From contig NC_134414.1 of the NCBI RefSeq assembly GCF_030867145.1, positions 81,148,504 through 81,212,503 of the forward strand: a stretch of DNA of 64,000 nt, read 5' to 3'. The notes under the pieces are model-generated. The model ran no database searches, had not been told where the DNA came from, and was given only the letters and a program-made list of their open reading frames with translations. The stretch's first letter is position 1; every line of letters starts with the position of its first letter. The DNA is from Opisthocomus hoazin (taxonomy: Eukaryota > Chordata > Aves > Opisthocomiformes > Opisthocomidae). Positions 22,401-35,598 of this stretch are shown here, piece by piece. Made by a program: the position numbers and the translations under genes.

Positions 22401-25400
22401 ACAGAGACGATGATGTGATGGAATGTGAGCTTTACACTAAAGATGAAAACGGCAGAAACACGGGATGTAGATTCCTAAATGTGAGGATAGAGACTGAAAA
22501 AGCTTACTTCCTGGTGAACGGGTCTAGCAAAGACTCCTTGATCCAGTTCTATGATGAGTACATTCCACTGTATAAAATTGGTAAGTGAACATTTTAATTT
22601 TATTGTTGCTTTATAAAATAAGGATAAGTGGGGATTTTTTTCTCTGAAGAGCTGTGGTCTGTAGCCATCACAGGATCCTGCAATGCAGGACAGACTTCAT
22701 TCCTGATAGCTGACAGAATATAGTTCAAAAAATTAACTAAAACAAGCAAAGGCACAAGCAGCCTGAAATAACGGCTTTGAGAAGTAGTGTGAACTTTTCC
22801 ATGGAATCCAAGTGATGAAAAGCAATGGTTAGACTTTCAAGGCCAGTTTTCTGATGGGCTCATTTCTCTATCCCATAATTCCACGCCTCTCTGAAAGCCA
22901 CAAAAGCTACATGCCCTAAGACGAGAAGGAGGGTTCAACTTGCAAATTAAGAGTGTGTTATTTAAGTATGTGGTTACCTATGTATGTGCTAGGTGTTTAA
23001 GCTCCGGTATATATCTGGGACAGGATTCAGTTGCCTAGAAACATGTCTCTAGTGCTGTTTGAGGCACCCTCAGACACTTGAGGCATCCACAAGGCTTGCA
23101 GACGTGGTCCAGGACCTGTGAAAGATGAGGATCTTCCTGGGTGTCCTATGCGGTCTGAAATGCACCGCGTGAGGCTGACTCCTGCCTGCAGCCCATGCAG
23201 GCTGTAAAGCCCAGAGCTACTCAGCCAAGCACGCCTGCCCAGTCGTATGCCAAACGGCTTTGCAGACAGCATGGGCACTACTGATGAGGTCTCCACTCGC
23301 TATAGTGGTTAGACACTTAGGTCACACCTAGTCCACTACATTGTAGGCACTCAAATTTAGATGACTTGGTCTTCTTCCTGAATACTATCACACGCACAAA
23401 AATTTCCTATAGTTTTTTCCCACAGAGACTTGCGTTCTTAATGTGAAATTTAGACGTAGAAGAAAATAGCACTCTGCTGATTGCACTACTGAATTGCACA
23501 AAATCCTTCATGCTTTTTTTACATGAACTTCAGTTACTTCAGAAGTCCAACAACTGAAGTGATATATTCCCAAGTTTTGCCACTGTACTTTACTCCTATT
23601 TACCAGACAAGATTTCTTAACATCAGTACCACACAGTTGTACATCAGTTGCCTCAACTTCACGTGTATTTTACTATGAACACGAGTTGTGGCTGATTACT
23701 GACCATGTCTACATTAATTCTTTCATTTCTTTCCAGAAATACTAACTCCTCCATTAAATGTCACTGTCACTTGTACTAGAGGTTCAGCTGGTTGCGTAAT
23801 TACATGGCAACCACCCCGTACAAGTCACGTGGAAAAAGTACAGTGTTTTCAGTATGAAATTAGCATACAAAATAAGGTAAATGCAATTTCTTGGTTTGTA
23901 CTTGGCACCTTACCTACATACATGCATATCTATAACATGCAAACTTCTGTTTCCTTTATTTATTGACTTCTCTCTCCTAAGCTGCGGTGTCCTCCTGCTC
24001 TGGCTCTGCTGGCCTTGCATCCCACCACTCACGAGCTTATTTCATATGAATCAGATGTGTAAAGCAGAAAAGCAGAGGAGAGCAGGGAAACGTTACGAGG
24101 GGTCTCTGTCCAAAAACTGGGAGACTACCCGAGATGCTCTCCCGCATAAGCACGCCTCACAGGAGGTGACCACATTACGGTAGCCCAGGATCTGCTATGA
24201 GGACCCGGACTGGGTGACAGCCTCCAGCCCAGGCCGGGACCCCTCACGCTCGCCCTGCTTCCCTGGGCACCTTGGCTTCAGCCACCCTGATGGCATTTTG
24301 CAGCTTCTGCACATGGGACTGTTTTGCCCCCCTCAGGCTCCACATCTCTCCTCCACCGCCTCTCCCGCTCTGTTGCCCTTCAGCAGCCTTCCCTCAAGCG
24401 GACACTGCCCTCCCCTCAGATGCTGCCCTTCTTCCACCGGAGCCTGGTTGAGCCAACCCAACCCCCGTCTGTCTACACAACATACGCCACAACCTCCATT
24501 TTGAAACTGGTGCTGAAACAGAAGCCACTCTTCTGAGAAATTAGGTACCAGCAACTCAGGGGAAAGTTCACACAAGCCTAGGGTAGACGTCTGCAATGGA
24601 TCCGTTTGCTTTTCAGTGAGTTATCCTCTACTCTTTCTACAGTCAGATGCGGTGTTACCCATCTCCTTCCAAGGCAGATGACAGACAAATCGTGTTCCTA
24701 AAGTGCTTCTTTCTTTCTGTTGGCTATAAGAGAGCAACGTAAGATGGCTGTCTCAGAAGTGAACATGTATGTACCAAAAGTGAGATGGGATTTCTCCTAC
24801 ATTATAGGCAAAGTGCTGTCAACTTACCGTAGTGACGACAGCAAAAGAGCAGAACAACATAGAATGTGTCTTTGGCCATAGCTGAGGTATGTCTGGTTTC
24901 CACCAAGTACGAAAGAGCAGAGAGGCTGAGGTATCAAATCCTCCTCCACAAATCCCAGTGCCTAAAGGGCCTGATTTTAATACCCCTAAGGACAAAGCGC
25001 AGGAAAATTCTGTGAGCCTAGGATTTTGACAAGGAGGCAAGAAATAGCACTCTTCCTCCTGTCCCTGGGATACCTGTTTCACCATTACAGAATCACAGAA
25101 TCACAGAATGGTAGGGGTTGGAAGGGACCTCTGTGGGTCATCTAGTCCAACCCTCCTGCCGAAGCAGGGTCGCCTACAGCAGGCTGCACAGGGCCTTGTC
25201 CAGGCAGGTCTTGAATATCTCCAGAGAGGGAGACTCCACAACCTACCTGGGCAGCCTGTTCCAGGGCTCCGTCACCCTCAGAGTAAAGAAGTTCTTCCTC
25301 ATGTTCAGACGGAACTTCCTATGCTTCAGTTCGTGCCCATTGTCCCTTGTCCTGTTGCTGGGCACCACTAAAAAGAGTCTGGGCCCACCCTCTTGACACC

Positions 25401-28400
25401 TACTCTGGAGATATTTCTCGGCATTTATAATATCCCCTCACAGCCTTCTCTTCTTCAGGCTAAAGAAGCCCAGCTCCCTCAGTCTTTCCCCGTAGGAGAG
25501 ATGTTCCAGTCCCCTCATCATCTTCTTTGTAGCCCTCCTCTGGACTCTCTCCAGTAGCTCCTCATCTTTCTTGAACCGAGGAGCCCAGAACTGGACACAG
25601 TACTCTACATGGAGCCTCACTAGGGCAGAGTAGAGGGGGAGGAGAACCTCCCTCGACCTGCTGGCCACACTCCTCCTAATGCACCCCAGGATGCCATTGG
25701 ACTTCTTGGCAACCAGGGCACACTGCTGGCTCATGGTCAACTTGTCCTCCACCAGGATACCCAGGTCCCTCTCTGCAGAGCTGCTCTCCAGCAGGTCATC
25801 CCCAAGCCTGTACTGGTGCATGGGGTTATTCCTCCCCAGGTGCAGGACCCTGCACTTGCCCTTGTTGAACTTCATCAGGTTCCTCTTCGCCCAGCTCTCC
25901 AGCCTGTCACATGAATGACACCAATGCTGTGGCAGACTAGGGCTCCCTGCCTACCCTATTTCCCAGCCACAGCTCAGAAGCTTACTATAGTGGCAACTCT
26001 TCAGGCATTTGTAATACAGACCATTTCAGGAAAGATCAGCTGAGGGTTAAACATATATATACAACTGCAATAATGCAATACATCATTAAAACTCAATTCA
26101 AAATAAAGCCTGTAGCCTGCAGGCTATTTGGATTGCCTGGATTTTGTATCTTGCATGCATTAATAGTATCTGCTTGGTAGCTATTTCAAGGAGCAATTGC
26201 AGTACACGCAGCTTTCCAAATGGCTGGTATAATTTGACAGTAGCATCTTGTGTGAAATACTTAGAATGTTTTACTCAGAGATATAGGTTACAACGTGACT
26301 AAAGCAACATCATCCAAACTGTTTTTTTCTAAAGAAATACAGGTTACCTGCTGCAGTCAGAACGGGTGGGGGTCTGTAGATTCCTACATTTGGGTGTGAA
26401 ATTCACCTCACAGGCTGAGAAACCTTAATGTGGGTATCTGCAAAGGAGCACGGATACCCCACAACGGTCAACGTGCATCTAAGGCTTCGTGCAGCTGAGT
26501 AGTAGGTGCCTCATTCCCCTTAAAGTTCTGTATGGGTACTGGAGGTACCAGAGGTACCTACATGGAAATGGCAGGTATACACAGAATCACAGAATGTCAC
26601 ACCTTTCAGGAGGGGGCACCTGAGGTAAGCCAACTAAAATGGCACAGCACACTAAAAGTTTAAGTAACTCATTTGCACCCTCCCTGTTCACAGCACAGGC
26701 TGATGACTTCCATCGTGTCCTACATTGAAAGACCTCAGCTGACAATGAGTAATGGGGAAATACTAGTCTACTTTATAATGCAACATACATACTGGGTGTA
26801 TTCTATGAAACGAGACATTCCTTCCAATAACATCTTTCTTACTTTTCCATAACACGAGCCATTCTTCTGACATTACAGGCGAAAGATTTTCCCAGGACCT
26901 CATCTTTCCAAAGTTTTCCGGGATCCTTGCTAAAATCTCTGCTGTTGATTTGCTCACTCATTTTTGAACCTGTTATTTTTTCAGAATTTTCAGGTTCTTT
27001 GATCCAGGTCAGCGTCTGATTCTAGTTAAGTTACATTTTCATTGTATGGGATGTGCAAGTAGCTCTTCACAGTACTTCGGGGAAAGCTCCTGAGTATGTG
27101 TCACTCAGATGTCTAACAAAGACTTTGACAGAAAGGAGGGTAACTTTGCTGTTCACATCAATTTTCTGCCCCATATTACCAAACTATTGTGAAAGCACAG
27201 CTTCCAGATAAGCTGTGTTTGGAGGATGATTTGATTGCTTGCATAATTTGGATATATTTCTGCTGGATGAGAATGCACAGTGTAAATATATCTTACGAGG
27301 CAAACACAGCTTCTCATAACCACTGACAAACAATCATGTCTCCTTCCTTTTCTAAAATGAAACAGAGGAAGCCAAAACTGTGAATAAAGTGCTATACTCT
27401 GGCACATTACTAGAGAAGAGTATCCAACTGATTTTTCAGTTTAAGATTACTTGTGATCTTTATAAGCAAGAAAATGAGAACAAAAGAGGGAGAAATATTT
27501 AATTAATTCACAAGAAAACAATAAAAATTAACGTTTGTCTTTGGTTTGCAGGATGAACCCAAAGAAGAGAAAAAACATCCTTCTGTAAGAGTAAATATTC
27601 TTGTCATATATAAATTTGTGCTTTTGCCCACTTAAGCATATAAATACTATTATATAAAATATGGTTACTTCTACAACTATGGTTTTTGTATCAGTATAGA
27701 AATGAGAATTCAGGAAAATATGTTCCTGTGGTATCTTTATGTGTAAACTTTATACATTCCTTTTGGATGGGGTAGCTTATACTAGGCAGAATTTTCCATA
27801 CATTTCACAAAACTTCATATTTTCTATTTATTGCACAAATAGATTTTGCTTAAGACAGATGTGACATTTTCCTTAATAAAAACTGGAAACATTCTCTTGC
27901 TCATATCTGTTGGTGGAAAAATATCACTGTAGTTCAGGACAGCTAGAGAGAGGGAACCCCAAGATCTTCAAAACCTGTGGAAAATAATACATGCTGTCAG
28001 TCTTCCCCTGACAAATGCGTGGTCCTCTTGGCCCGGGAAGAAATTTAGGCTTGGCAGATTCCAGACTTTGTATAAAGTACCATGAGGCCAGATGATACAT
28101 ATCTGTTATTAGATTGCCTCAAAACCAGTAAGCCTGTTTAGCAAAGACAGACACCATCCAGGAAACATCTGCATGATTAATCCCCACAAATGCTGCAAGG
28201 TGAATTTACAGGGTACTTCTCCAGTTTCAGCTTTCTGTCCTCCTGGATTTTTAGGATCCACAAACAAGGACAGGGAAAAAAGTGTCCTTAAAGCATAATA
28301 AAATAAAGACCCAAATAAACTTCAAAATCCAACTTCAAACTTCAAAAACCAGAAGGATTCAATAGCAGGATGCACTAATTTATTATGGTTTTAGATTTGG

Positions 28401-31400
28401 AGAGAAAAACATTTAAATAGTACATACCTACAAAATAATACAAGTTAGTTTTTTATAGAAACTATATCAGGAATCTAAACCCAAACTTTTATTAATATTT
28501 GCCTATGGGGTGAAATGCAGTCTGATTGCTTTGGTTTTAGGTAAGAAACAACAGATATGAATTCCAAAACTACAATGAGAAAAAAAATTACATTCTGAAA
28601 ATCAGAGCGCGTGGAAAAAACTGTCTCGTAAGCTCAAGCTGGGGGGAATGGAGTAAACTCATTGAGTTTGGTAAGACTAAGAAATATGATTTTAACACAG
28701 ATTTTTTTTTTCAGTATTACCATGTTTGCCTCCCTTTCTCTCTCACGCTCATAGATATGAATAAAATCTTAATTCTTACCCAATCACATGGAAGTAACCA
28801 GGTGGAAATTATTAACACAGAGGAGAAGCTCCAGTACTATGGCAACAGAGGCTGACACCAGCCTTTGAGTAGCTGGCATTGTGAAAGCAGCAGTTACTCA
28901 GATGCCCAGGTTACAGGAACAGGCTGAGACAGACCCAGTCTTGTCTTCAGTCCGAAGTGCTGAGGCTGCCTTCCAGTTCTTTTGCCATGAATACCATCCC
29001 CTTCCTTCCACATCTTCCTTTTCACCCTTTCCTCAGCACTCTTTGTACATTTCCACCACTTTTGTTCCATTATTCGTTCTGTGACTCTGCTTCTTCTTCT
29101 CCTTTTCTGGATTTTATTGTTTTTAATTCTGTACCTTTTAAGTGTTTGAAATGTGTTAAAATGCGTCAAGTGTAGCTGAACTTTTTGATGAGGTTCTGTA
29201 AAAAGTCAAGTTGAAGTCCTTTAAATTATTCAAAAAATTGGGTGAAATTTGCATTCATTACTGATAGTCACAAAAGGTAGCTTTCTGGCATGCTAAAATA
29301 TTTCTCTGTTGGATGCTTCAGGAGAAGGGAAAAAACCCTCTATTTTTGTGATTTTACTTCCGATAGCACTTGGAACAACCTTAGTGACACTGCTCCAGTA
29401 TTGTCTTTTCAAAAGGTAAATCAACTTTATTGATACAGAAACTATCTATATAGTGTTATTTCTATGAAACACATTCCTGCTATTTCCTGCCTTCCTGCCT
29501 ACAAACATAAATAATTTATTTATTAATGTCATAAAGTATTAATACCAGCATTGTTTCGGATGTCACTTTGACATGCAAAATCACTACAAGTGGAAAAGGT
29601 GGAAAGGATGTTAGTAAGTGATTGATTCCACTAGATCCTGCAAAAACATTTCTGTTCCTATTTTTAAGCATTTAATACCTACATTGCTTTGAAGCCATTG
29701 GCTTCATACAGTACCAGACAAGAGGGAATTACGACAAATGAATGTGTCAGTATTTTGATAAAACTTCTCACTGAGTGGTGGAAGAAAGTTATGTCACATG
29801 ACTTATTGAAAGTCATTGTTTAATAAAGTATTTACTGTGACTCTCACCACAGAATAAATTTCAGTTACCCAAGTGATAAGTACAATAATTGTTACCCACC
29901 AGCCTACACTCAAATTATTTTCCTTCTCACTTTGTGATATGTAGGGCCACAGCTATTCAGTCTTGAAAGTAAAAAGTGTCCCTAAGGTACAAGACAAAAT
30001 GTTTGTGTAAGTTATCTTACCAGTATTTTTAATTTCTTACAATTCTTTTTGTGCCCAAAGGTATTGCAGTTTCAAAAGCGTATTTTCTCCCATTCCACAA
30101 CCAAGAGACAAATTTAATACATCAGCTGATGAAGATATCCAGGTATGCTTTCTTTTCAAATCAGTCAAATTTATTAACTATAAACCATGATAGGCCAAAG
30201 ACTAGAACTGGCATATGAAGAGGAGAGTTAAATTTGGCCCATTAAAAACTAACTTGCTCCCGTGCAAAGTATGCTGTTTTGAAACTAGAAATGCTCTGTG
30301 TCAGTGCTGAGACTAGTGATTTTCTGTACATATTTGCAACCATATTTTAAGGCCAGTTCTCACTTTTACTGTGACTGATAATTTCTGCATGTGCCAGTTC
30401 TGCTGGGTTGCAGTTCATACTTTGCAGATAATCTAAGCAAGGAAGCATTTGCCATTAGCATTTTCAAATATCAACAATCACAATACAACATGAATATATA
30501 TGTAAGTCTGACCAATGCTCATGCAAAAATACTGTTGCATTGAATCATGAAAAGCAGGGCTGGAAAGCCTCACCAGCTTAACTAGCATTCCTGTTTGCTT
30601 CAGCACAGGATTAGTCACGACAGTTCTGATGCTCTGTGCAAATTGTGTTTGACCAATATTCTGTAGCACCCTTATGTGCAGTCTATTCTACTGTTTAACC
30701 ATCCTTACTTTTAGCAAGCTTTTTTAATAGCCTATTTTATTGCACTTAAAATCTGTTACTTCTCATCCTCGTTCCTTTACAGTATCTTACACACTTGCAC
30801 ACTGTCAACAGCACCTCAATTCCACCGTCTTTCTCTGCATGTCATGACAACCAGGCTTCAAATCATTCATGTTTCTCTTCTGATTTGTCTCTGCCAACAG
30901 TGGTTTTCATTGCAAGGGAATGCTTTATATCGGCCAGCTAAAGCAAAGATGTGCTTTAAGCCAGTAAGTCAGGCTAGCTGTTTATTGCCTACAATGTTTC
31001 AGTGGTCAACACCACCCTTTTCAGAGGCTTTCAGAAGTCCTCACACAAATTTTCAACAGTCCTTTACAATGACTCCTCAAAGCTGTTGCGACTAAAACTT
31101 TCCAGTTTTGGTAACTACGCACCAGCACGCTGTTTTGTCTTCGTTGTCTTTGGTCCTACAGTCTTTGGCTTTCACAGAAGGCAGGTAGCAATGGATGAGT
31201 TGGATACCTTGGTAGCTGTGGTAACTTGGATGAGTTTGTATCTTAATTCATAAATACCTGACATCTCACTCCATATTAGGCTGCCAGAGCTAAGGCTATA
31301 GAGCAGCAGCCCACAGTCCACCAAATTAAGAAACAGTAATTGCTAGTAAAGTAGTAAGCAGTCCCTCAAAAACTGCAGACCCTCTGGATTGCTTGCTTTT

Positions 31401-32862
31401 TCTAAACTTGAGGAGCTTCCAAATTCTTGTACATGCACTACCAGAATTGTTACTCAAATCACTCCACTACAACCCAGAAAACTGTGGATGTGGTTTTGTA
31501 AATGGTGGCACCGGCACTTCCACACAGCCAGCAACTTCTCAGCAGTAACTGTCAGAGACCACATGAAGCCCTCAGCTCAGGTTGCCTCATACCTGCCAAC
31601 AGGCACTGTGAAGGTATTGTGTAAGTCTGACACGTCTATAAAGTTTCTAGACTCTCCTTTGCCTGTTTTAATCTAGTCTTAAAGCCCAGTATTACTTTAC
31701 CTTTTCTCTCCACACTCAGGTAACTAACACTGATCGAATGCTGTAATTCCTCAAAGCGGATAGTAAAGCACAAAAAGGTTCTCAGGAGACACTGCCTTCT
31801 CCACTGAATACCAGGATTATTGCTTCCCAGCATTTAGTGCTAATATATTCATGAGCTATTTTGAATCTGTAATGTCCTTCAATCACACCTTTTTAAAGCC
31901 TGCATTTCCTCATTTGTCCCTACTTACTTGACAGCCTTTCACATTTTCGCATGGTTTGTCCTGTTTCCTTCGATCACTGAAAAACCTCACCATTTACAAC
32001 CCTCACCTTTCCACACCGAGTTTGCACCTGCATCCTTAACACTCATGTTAAAGAGCTGCCAGCTTTCCTATTCGCTGTGGGTAAGATCTTACCAACCAAT
32101 TCATTCAGTTCAAACGCCTTGCATTTATTTTATTTCACACATCTTCCTTCATTTTTCAGTCACTCACTTCAAATGCTTTCCTCACCCTCACTCAATTACA
32201 TTTTAAATATTGTTTTCCTCTTTTCCCGAATTAGATGTTCCAAGAACTTGCAAGGCACACCCTGTGCCCATGCATGGCTCTGCTCTGCGAATGGCCAAGC
32301 AAGCCTGCTCTTATTTTTCTTGGCTTTTTTTTTTTTCCAGTATTATCCCTCCTTTTTAAAATATAAAATCTATCTCCCCTCAATATTTTAAGCCCCAAGT
32401 CCTGTATCAGTACTATGATCTTGCCCAGCAACTTCCCCTCTCACAGAACTTCAGGTTAACCAACCTAAACCGGTATGATAGCAACCAAAATGTTCTCTCA
32501 GTAAGTCTAGTTAATGCCTACATATGGAAAACTCAGACAATACTTACTGAATAAATTTCTTATATTGTTAAGTTAGTTGTCCAGCATTTAAATCAACTTT
32601 TGTTCTTTTACCTTCAGCTGACAAACAGCTACCACTGATCATACGTGTTAGAAGTCAAACAATCCTGAACTGTAAATGTACCAAGACGAGCTCCCTTTGG
32701 TACTGGTGTATCTAACATTTAGAAATGTTCTCTCCGATCATCAACTGCAACTCCATAGCTTACTGCATGTTACAGAATTTTCTTTCTCTTTAGACAGAAT
32801 ACGTAAATCTACCAAAAAAGAGTTGTACTGAAGAAGTAACTATGGTGGAAGAGATGACCTGA
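19398..32862 (+). CDS. CSF2RA: CSF2RA, GM-CSF receptor alpha subunit (11 coding exons)
   Basis: Eleven exons (start codon at 19408; listed separately) join without phase conflict into 399 codons, almost the length of the mammalian protein. All introns are GT-AG. The product is a single-pass class I cytokine receptor that binds GM-CSF and signals with the common beta chain. Visible features: a signal peptide (residues 1 to about 27, hydrophobic core [15 protein letters not shown]); an N-terminal Ig-like part (about 30-115); a cytokine-receptor module with '[15 protein letters not shown]' (about 122-136) and 'PPLNVTVTC'; a WSXWS box as WGEWS (309-313); a transmembrane helix (about 326-348); a short tail with a Pro-rich box 1 'PIPQPRDKF' (360-368); and the end '[10 protein letters not shown]'. 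N-linked sequons are frequent. Identification rests on my recognition of the collinear family sequence plus synteny with SLC25A6 and ASMTL. The first exon's assignment is the least certain part. Confidence 0.92.
19667..19803 (+). CDS. CSF2RA: CSF2RA coding exon 2
   Basis: Encodes '[18 protein letters not shown]' and '[12 protein letters not shown]', which correspond to the N-terminal Ig-like region of the receptor. Acceptor TTTCAG, donor GTAAAC. Confidence 0.85.
20517..20637 (+). CDS. CSF2RA: CSF2RA coding exon 3
   Basis: Encodes '[20 protein letters not shown]' and 'NISKTCSF', collinear with the end of the N-terminal domain. Acceptor TTTTTCAG, donor GTAATG, phase 0 to 1. Confidence 0.85.
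21119..21152. repeat. CA-rich microsatellite
   Basis: Imperfect (CA)n run in a CSF2RA intron. Confidence 0.8.
22188..22317 (+). CDS. CSF2RA: CSF2RA coding exon 4
   Basis: Encodes '[20 protein letters not shown]' and '[10 protein letters not shown]', the first conserved cysteine pair and Trp of the cytokine-receptor module. Acceptor TTTGCAG, donor GTAAGT, phase 1 to 2. Confidence 0.93.
22405..22580 (+). CDS. CSF2RA: CSF2RA coding exon 5
   Basis: Encodes '[20 protein letters not shown]' and '[19 protein letters not shown]', the second cysteine pair and end of the first fibronectin-like domain. Acceptor TATACAG, donor GTAAGT. Confidence 0.93.
23737..23876 (+). CDS. CSF2RA: CSF2RA coding exon 6
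   Basis: Encodes '[13 protein letters not shown]' and 'CVITWQPPR', the start of the membrane-proximal fibronectin domain. Acceptor TTTCCAG, donor GTAAAT. A 3.7-kb intron with a CR1 copy follows. Confidence 0.93.
25087..25908 (-). repeat. CR1 LINE 3' fragment, relatively young
   Basis: The plus strand begins ACAGAATCACAGAATCACAG and follows the CR1 3' UTR and C-terminal reverse transcriptase. A minus-strand open frame of 145 codons (25438-25875) remains ('[19 protein letters not shown]'). It lies in CSF2RA intron 6, opposite to the gene, and is of the same subfamily as the nested plus-strand copy at about 54428-55219. Confidence 0.92.
27552..27584 (+). CDS. CSF2RA: CSF2RA coding exon 7 (33-bp microexon)
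   Basis: Encodes [11 protein letters not shown] between TTTGCAG and GTAAGA, phase 0 at both ends, so skipping it would keep the frame. It sits in a loop position where this receptor tolerates length changes. Confidence 0.7.
28541..28670 (+). CDS. CSF2RA: CSF2RA coding exon 8 (WSXWS box)
   Basis: Encodes '[19 protein letters not shown]' and '[12 protein letters not shown]'. WGEWS is the receptor-family signature. Acceptor GGTTTTAG, donor GTAAGA. Confidence 0.93.
29322..29415 (+). CDS. CSF2RA: CSF2RA coding exon 9 (transmembrane)
   Basis: Encodes a hydrophobic run '[20 protein letters not shown]' followed by Tyr-Cys-Leu-Phe-Lys. Phases 1 to 2 match the neighbours. Confidence 0.92.
30061..30142 (+). 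CDS. CSF2RA: CSF2RA coding exon 10 (box 1)
   Basis: Encodes '[20 protein letters not shown]', the membrane-proximal JAK-binding proline box. Phase 2 to 0. Confidence 0.9.
32794..32862 (+). CDS. CSF2RA: CSF2RA coding exon 11 (C-terminus)
   Basis: Encodes [20 protein letters not shown] then MT and TGA. Acceptor CTCTTTAG. A tyrosine motif (YVNL) is present. AATAAA candidates follow at 32902-32907 and 33607-33612. Confidence 0.88.
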   Translation, partial: TEYVNLPKKSCTEEVTMVEEMT

Positions 32863-35592
32863 CTTTCCAGAAAGAAAACACGCTTGGATTCCCCAACATG
32901 AAATAAAATCATGGATCATCCTGAAAACTAAGGAGTCCTTCAGAGCACAGTCTAGCAGTGAATACCATCACCTATAAAACTATTTGTCCCATAAAAATCC
33001 ACCTAAAATGGAGCAGTGGAAAAAAGTGAAAGAAAAAAATCAGTAAAATTTGTTCTTTACACTTTGTTGAAAAGCACAACGCCCAGCAGCTACGCTCTTC
33101 TGCAAACACCTACTGTGAAGACTTGCTTAAACCTTGCTGAGATTTTCTTCATGATGTGAGACAAGGCCTCTCATCCATAACAGAGAAATTTGTATTTATT
33201 TCCCATCTCCATTGCTGTGATGTTTCCTTCCTCCGAATACAGCGATTTCCTGTAGGAGGACAGGACTGCTTAAGAATGCTACAGTAGTTAATTTCCCCAG
33301 CTGACTGCTTTTATCTACCTAGTGTGTTTTCTGGAGCAGAAACTAGCTATTTAAAGCATTTAAAATTGCCCTTCAGCCTTGCAACCAGCAACACCAAACT
33401 GCCACAGTATACTCAATAAGCTTTACGCCAAACAGAAAATGGGGAATGATGTTTGCCCTAAGTAAGAATTCACGCTGGGCTGCCAGTCAGCCATTTCACA
33501 AGCTCAGTACTTCCAACGCGAATGTGAACCTCTGCAATATTAATATGGACTTAAATCACATAGATATTACTTATATCTTAAAAATCCAGTGTAACAGTTA
33601 AGAAGGAATAAAATCTGTAGTAAGATTTAATAGCTAAATTTTAAATGTAAATATTTCCTTTCTACAATGCATTTTATTTATTGCCTTCAAAGTGTGCAAG
33701 CCCTATTTCCAATGCCTTTTAAAAATATAGACTTTAGAAGCTAGTATTTTCCTGTACAAATTCCAGATGTTTTCCTGTCAAAAGTATTTTTCAAAATAAA
33801 CACATTAGCAAGTAAATGTTTCAATAAGGCAGAAAACCAATGCTTTTTTTAAAAGTCTCATTTATTGTTTGCCTCATGTTCCCACACTGCATAATCATAC
33901 ATTGAAAATTGCTGCTGCATGACTAAGGGAAGCCACATAATTAAAAAAATGAACACCAAGTAGTACATGCTGAGCTCACAGCATAGGTACATTGCAGTTC
34001 CACTTAAAAAAACCCACCTACACTTGCATTGATTTATTTTCCTATTTATTCTGGTTAAAATCTAGTTCTGGAGTGGAGGGGGGATGCGGAGTGAAAAATG
34101 TCCTCCCCCTTTTAGGGGCTGCTCGAGTAACTGTCATGTTGGGTTCTTCCCTACAAAGCTAGGGCCACCACACACTCAGAGTGAGGTATCCTATCATTAT
34201 CTCTACCTTTCAAGCCACTGACACAGAAAACCCGAGGCAATGTATTTATATAGAACAAAAACTCTTCCCCTGCCCCCTCCAATTAATATAGTTACAACTG
34301 AAATGACAGGTTGATTGGCAAGGTCAACACCAAATGATCAGCCCGCACCACAGGAGCGCTGCCATTACCAAACAGGATAAAAACACTTGCAGTAGGGACA
34401 TAAAGTTTGCTATTAGCTTGTGTACAAAGTAATTGTGCAACGTACTTACATTCACATACAGATGTTGAAAGCGGTGTTTCTGCAACAGCGAAGGAAAAGG
34501 TAAATTATGTCTGAGAGGAAGGTAATAATCAGCCAAAGCCAAGTCATTAATTTAAATACTTCATCTTGAACACCAACCTCAGAAGGCACACAGAAGAACT
34601 CGAGACAGCTCAGCCAGCCTCCAACAACTCACACAATGACACACTGTTTCTTTCTTAAGATATAGGGAGAGTTCTTGAAAACACGATTGGAAGATGAGTA
34701 TCTTTTTCCATTACTGGTCCCCTCCACCATGTCTTTGCAGATTACAAAGTACAAAAGCAAAATTATATACATATGAAGAACAGCACATAGGTATTACATC
34801 ACCTCAAATAGCAGTATGAGAAATTATTTGATCTGATTTTGGTCTTCTGACAATCCTCAGAACTAGACAACAATCAGTTAATATTGAAGGCTGACCTACC
34901 TTGATCTGTATTTTACAGCTACACAGAAGCATACATATTCCCTCCCACAACCCCCATCAACTTCACCTCTTGGAACAAAGCTCATTTCAGATTAAATTCA
35001 CCTTCCACAGAGGTACTGACCACCGCTACAGATCAGGCCAAACAGTATCCTGAAGGGCACAATCAGCATTTCCAAATAGCAGCAACAATACAACACACAG
35101 GTTACTCCGAAGTTGAAGGCATTTACCAGGTTCCTGGGTTTTTGCATGAATGCCATGTTGCTTTCTATATTGAATTTTTTTAAAAAAGAGTATTTCATTT
35201 TAAGCTGGTTTACCAAGGGCAAAAGTATTACTTTTTCACTGTCCTTGGGACTTTGGGTTCTCCTACCACTACAAAAGAACCCCCTCCATTTTAAAATCAC
35301 ATGAGCAGTTGCAAATCAATTTCTAAGAATCATGCAAAAAGCCACTTGCAGCAGCCCATCATACACTATCAGGCACAAAGAATGGGAGTGGTTTCTATTA
35401 GTATAACCCATGCTTCCCCCCCGTCCCCAAAGTTCTCACATTCAATTATTTCTTAAAAAAAAAATAATCAAGCTTATTCTGTTACAGAGTGCAGTGTAAG
35501 TGTATCAGAGGAACCATTATCGAAACAAGTTTTCAAACAAAAGAGGCTTTCCCAAAGCTTTTATGTAGTAATTTCAACACAGAGTAAGTATG
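32863..35592. other. CSF2RA 3' UTR and short CSF2RA-SLC25A6 intergenic gap
   Basis: Sequence here holds candidate polyadenylation signals of CSF2RA (32902, 33607) but no recognisable cytokine-receptor exon. In mammals IL3RA lies between these two genes; there is only about 3 kb here. Confidence 0.5.
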
Positions 35593-35598
35593 TTTATT
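35593..35598 (-). promoter_or_regulatory. Candidate SLC25A6 polyadenylation signal
   Basis: AATAAA on the minus strand, about 460 bp after the SLC25A6 stop codon; other AATAAA copies lie further on, so the actual 3' end is uncertain. Confidence 0.45.

Noticed and set aside
23040-23300. Open frame on the minus strand (23027-23296)
   Set aside because: Moderately G+C-rich intronic sequence in CSF2RA; no domain or splice signals.
25438-25875. 145-codon frame as a host gene
   Set aside because: It is the C-terminal reverse-transcriptase remnant of a CR1 element; the same holds for 54588-55013 and 52890-53354.
26580-26600. Short CR1-tail-like sequence (ACAGAATCACAGAATG)
   Set aside because: Only the tail motif is present; no further CR1 homology could be followed.
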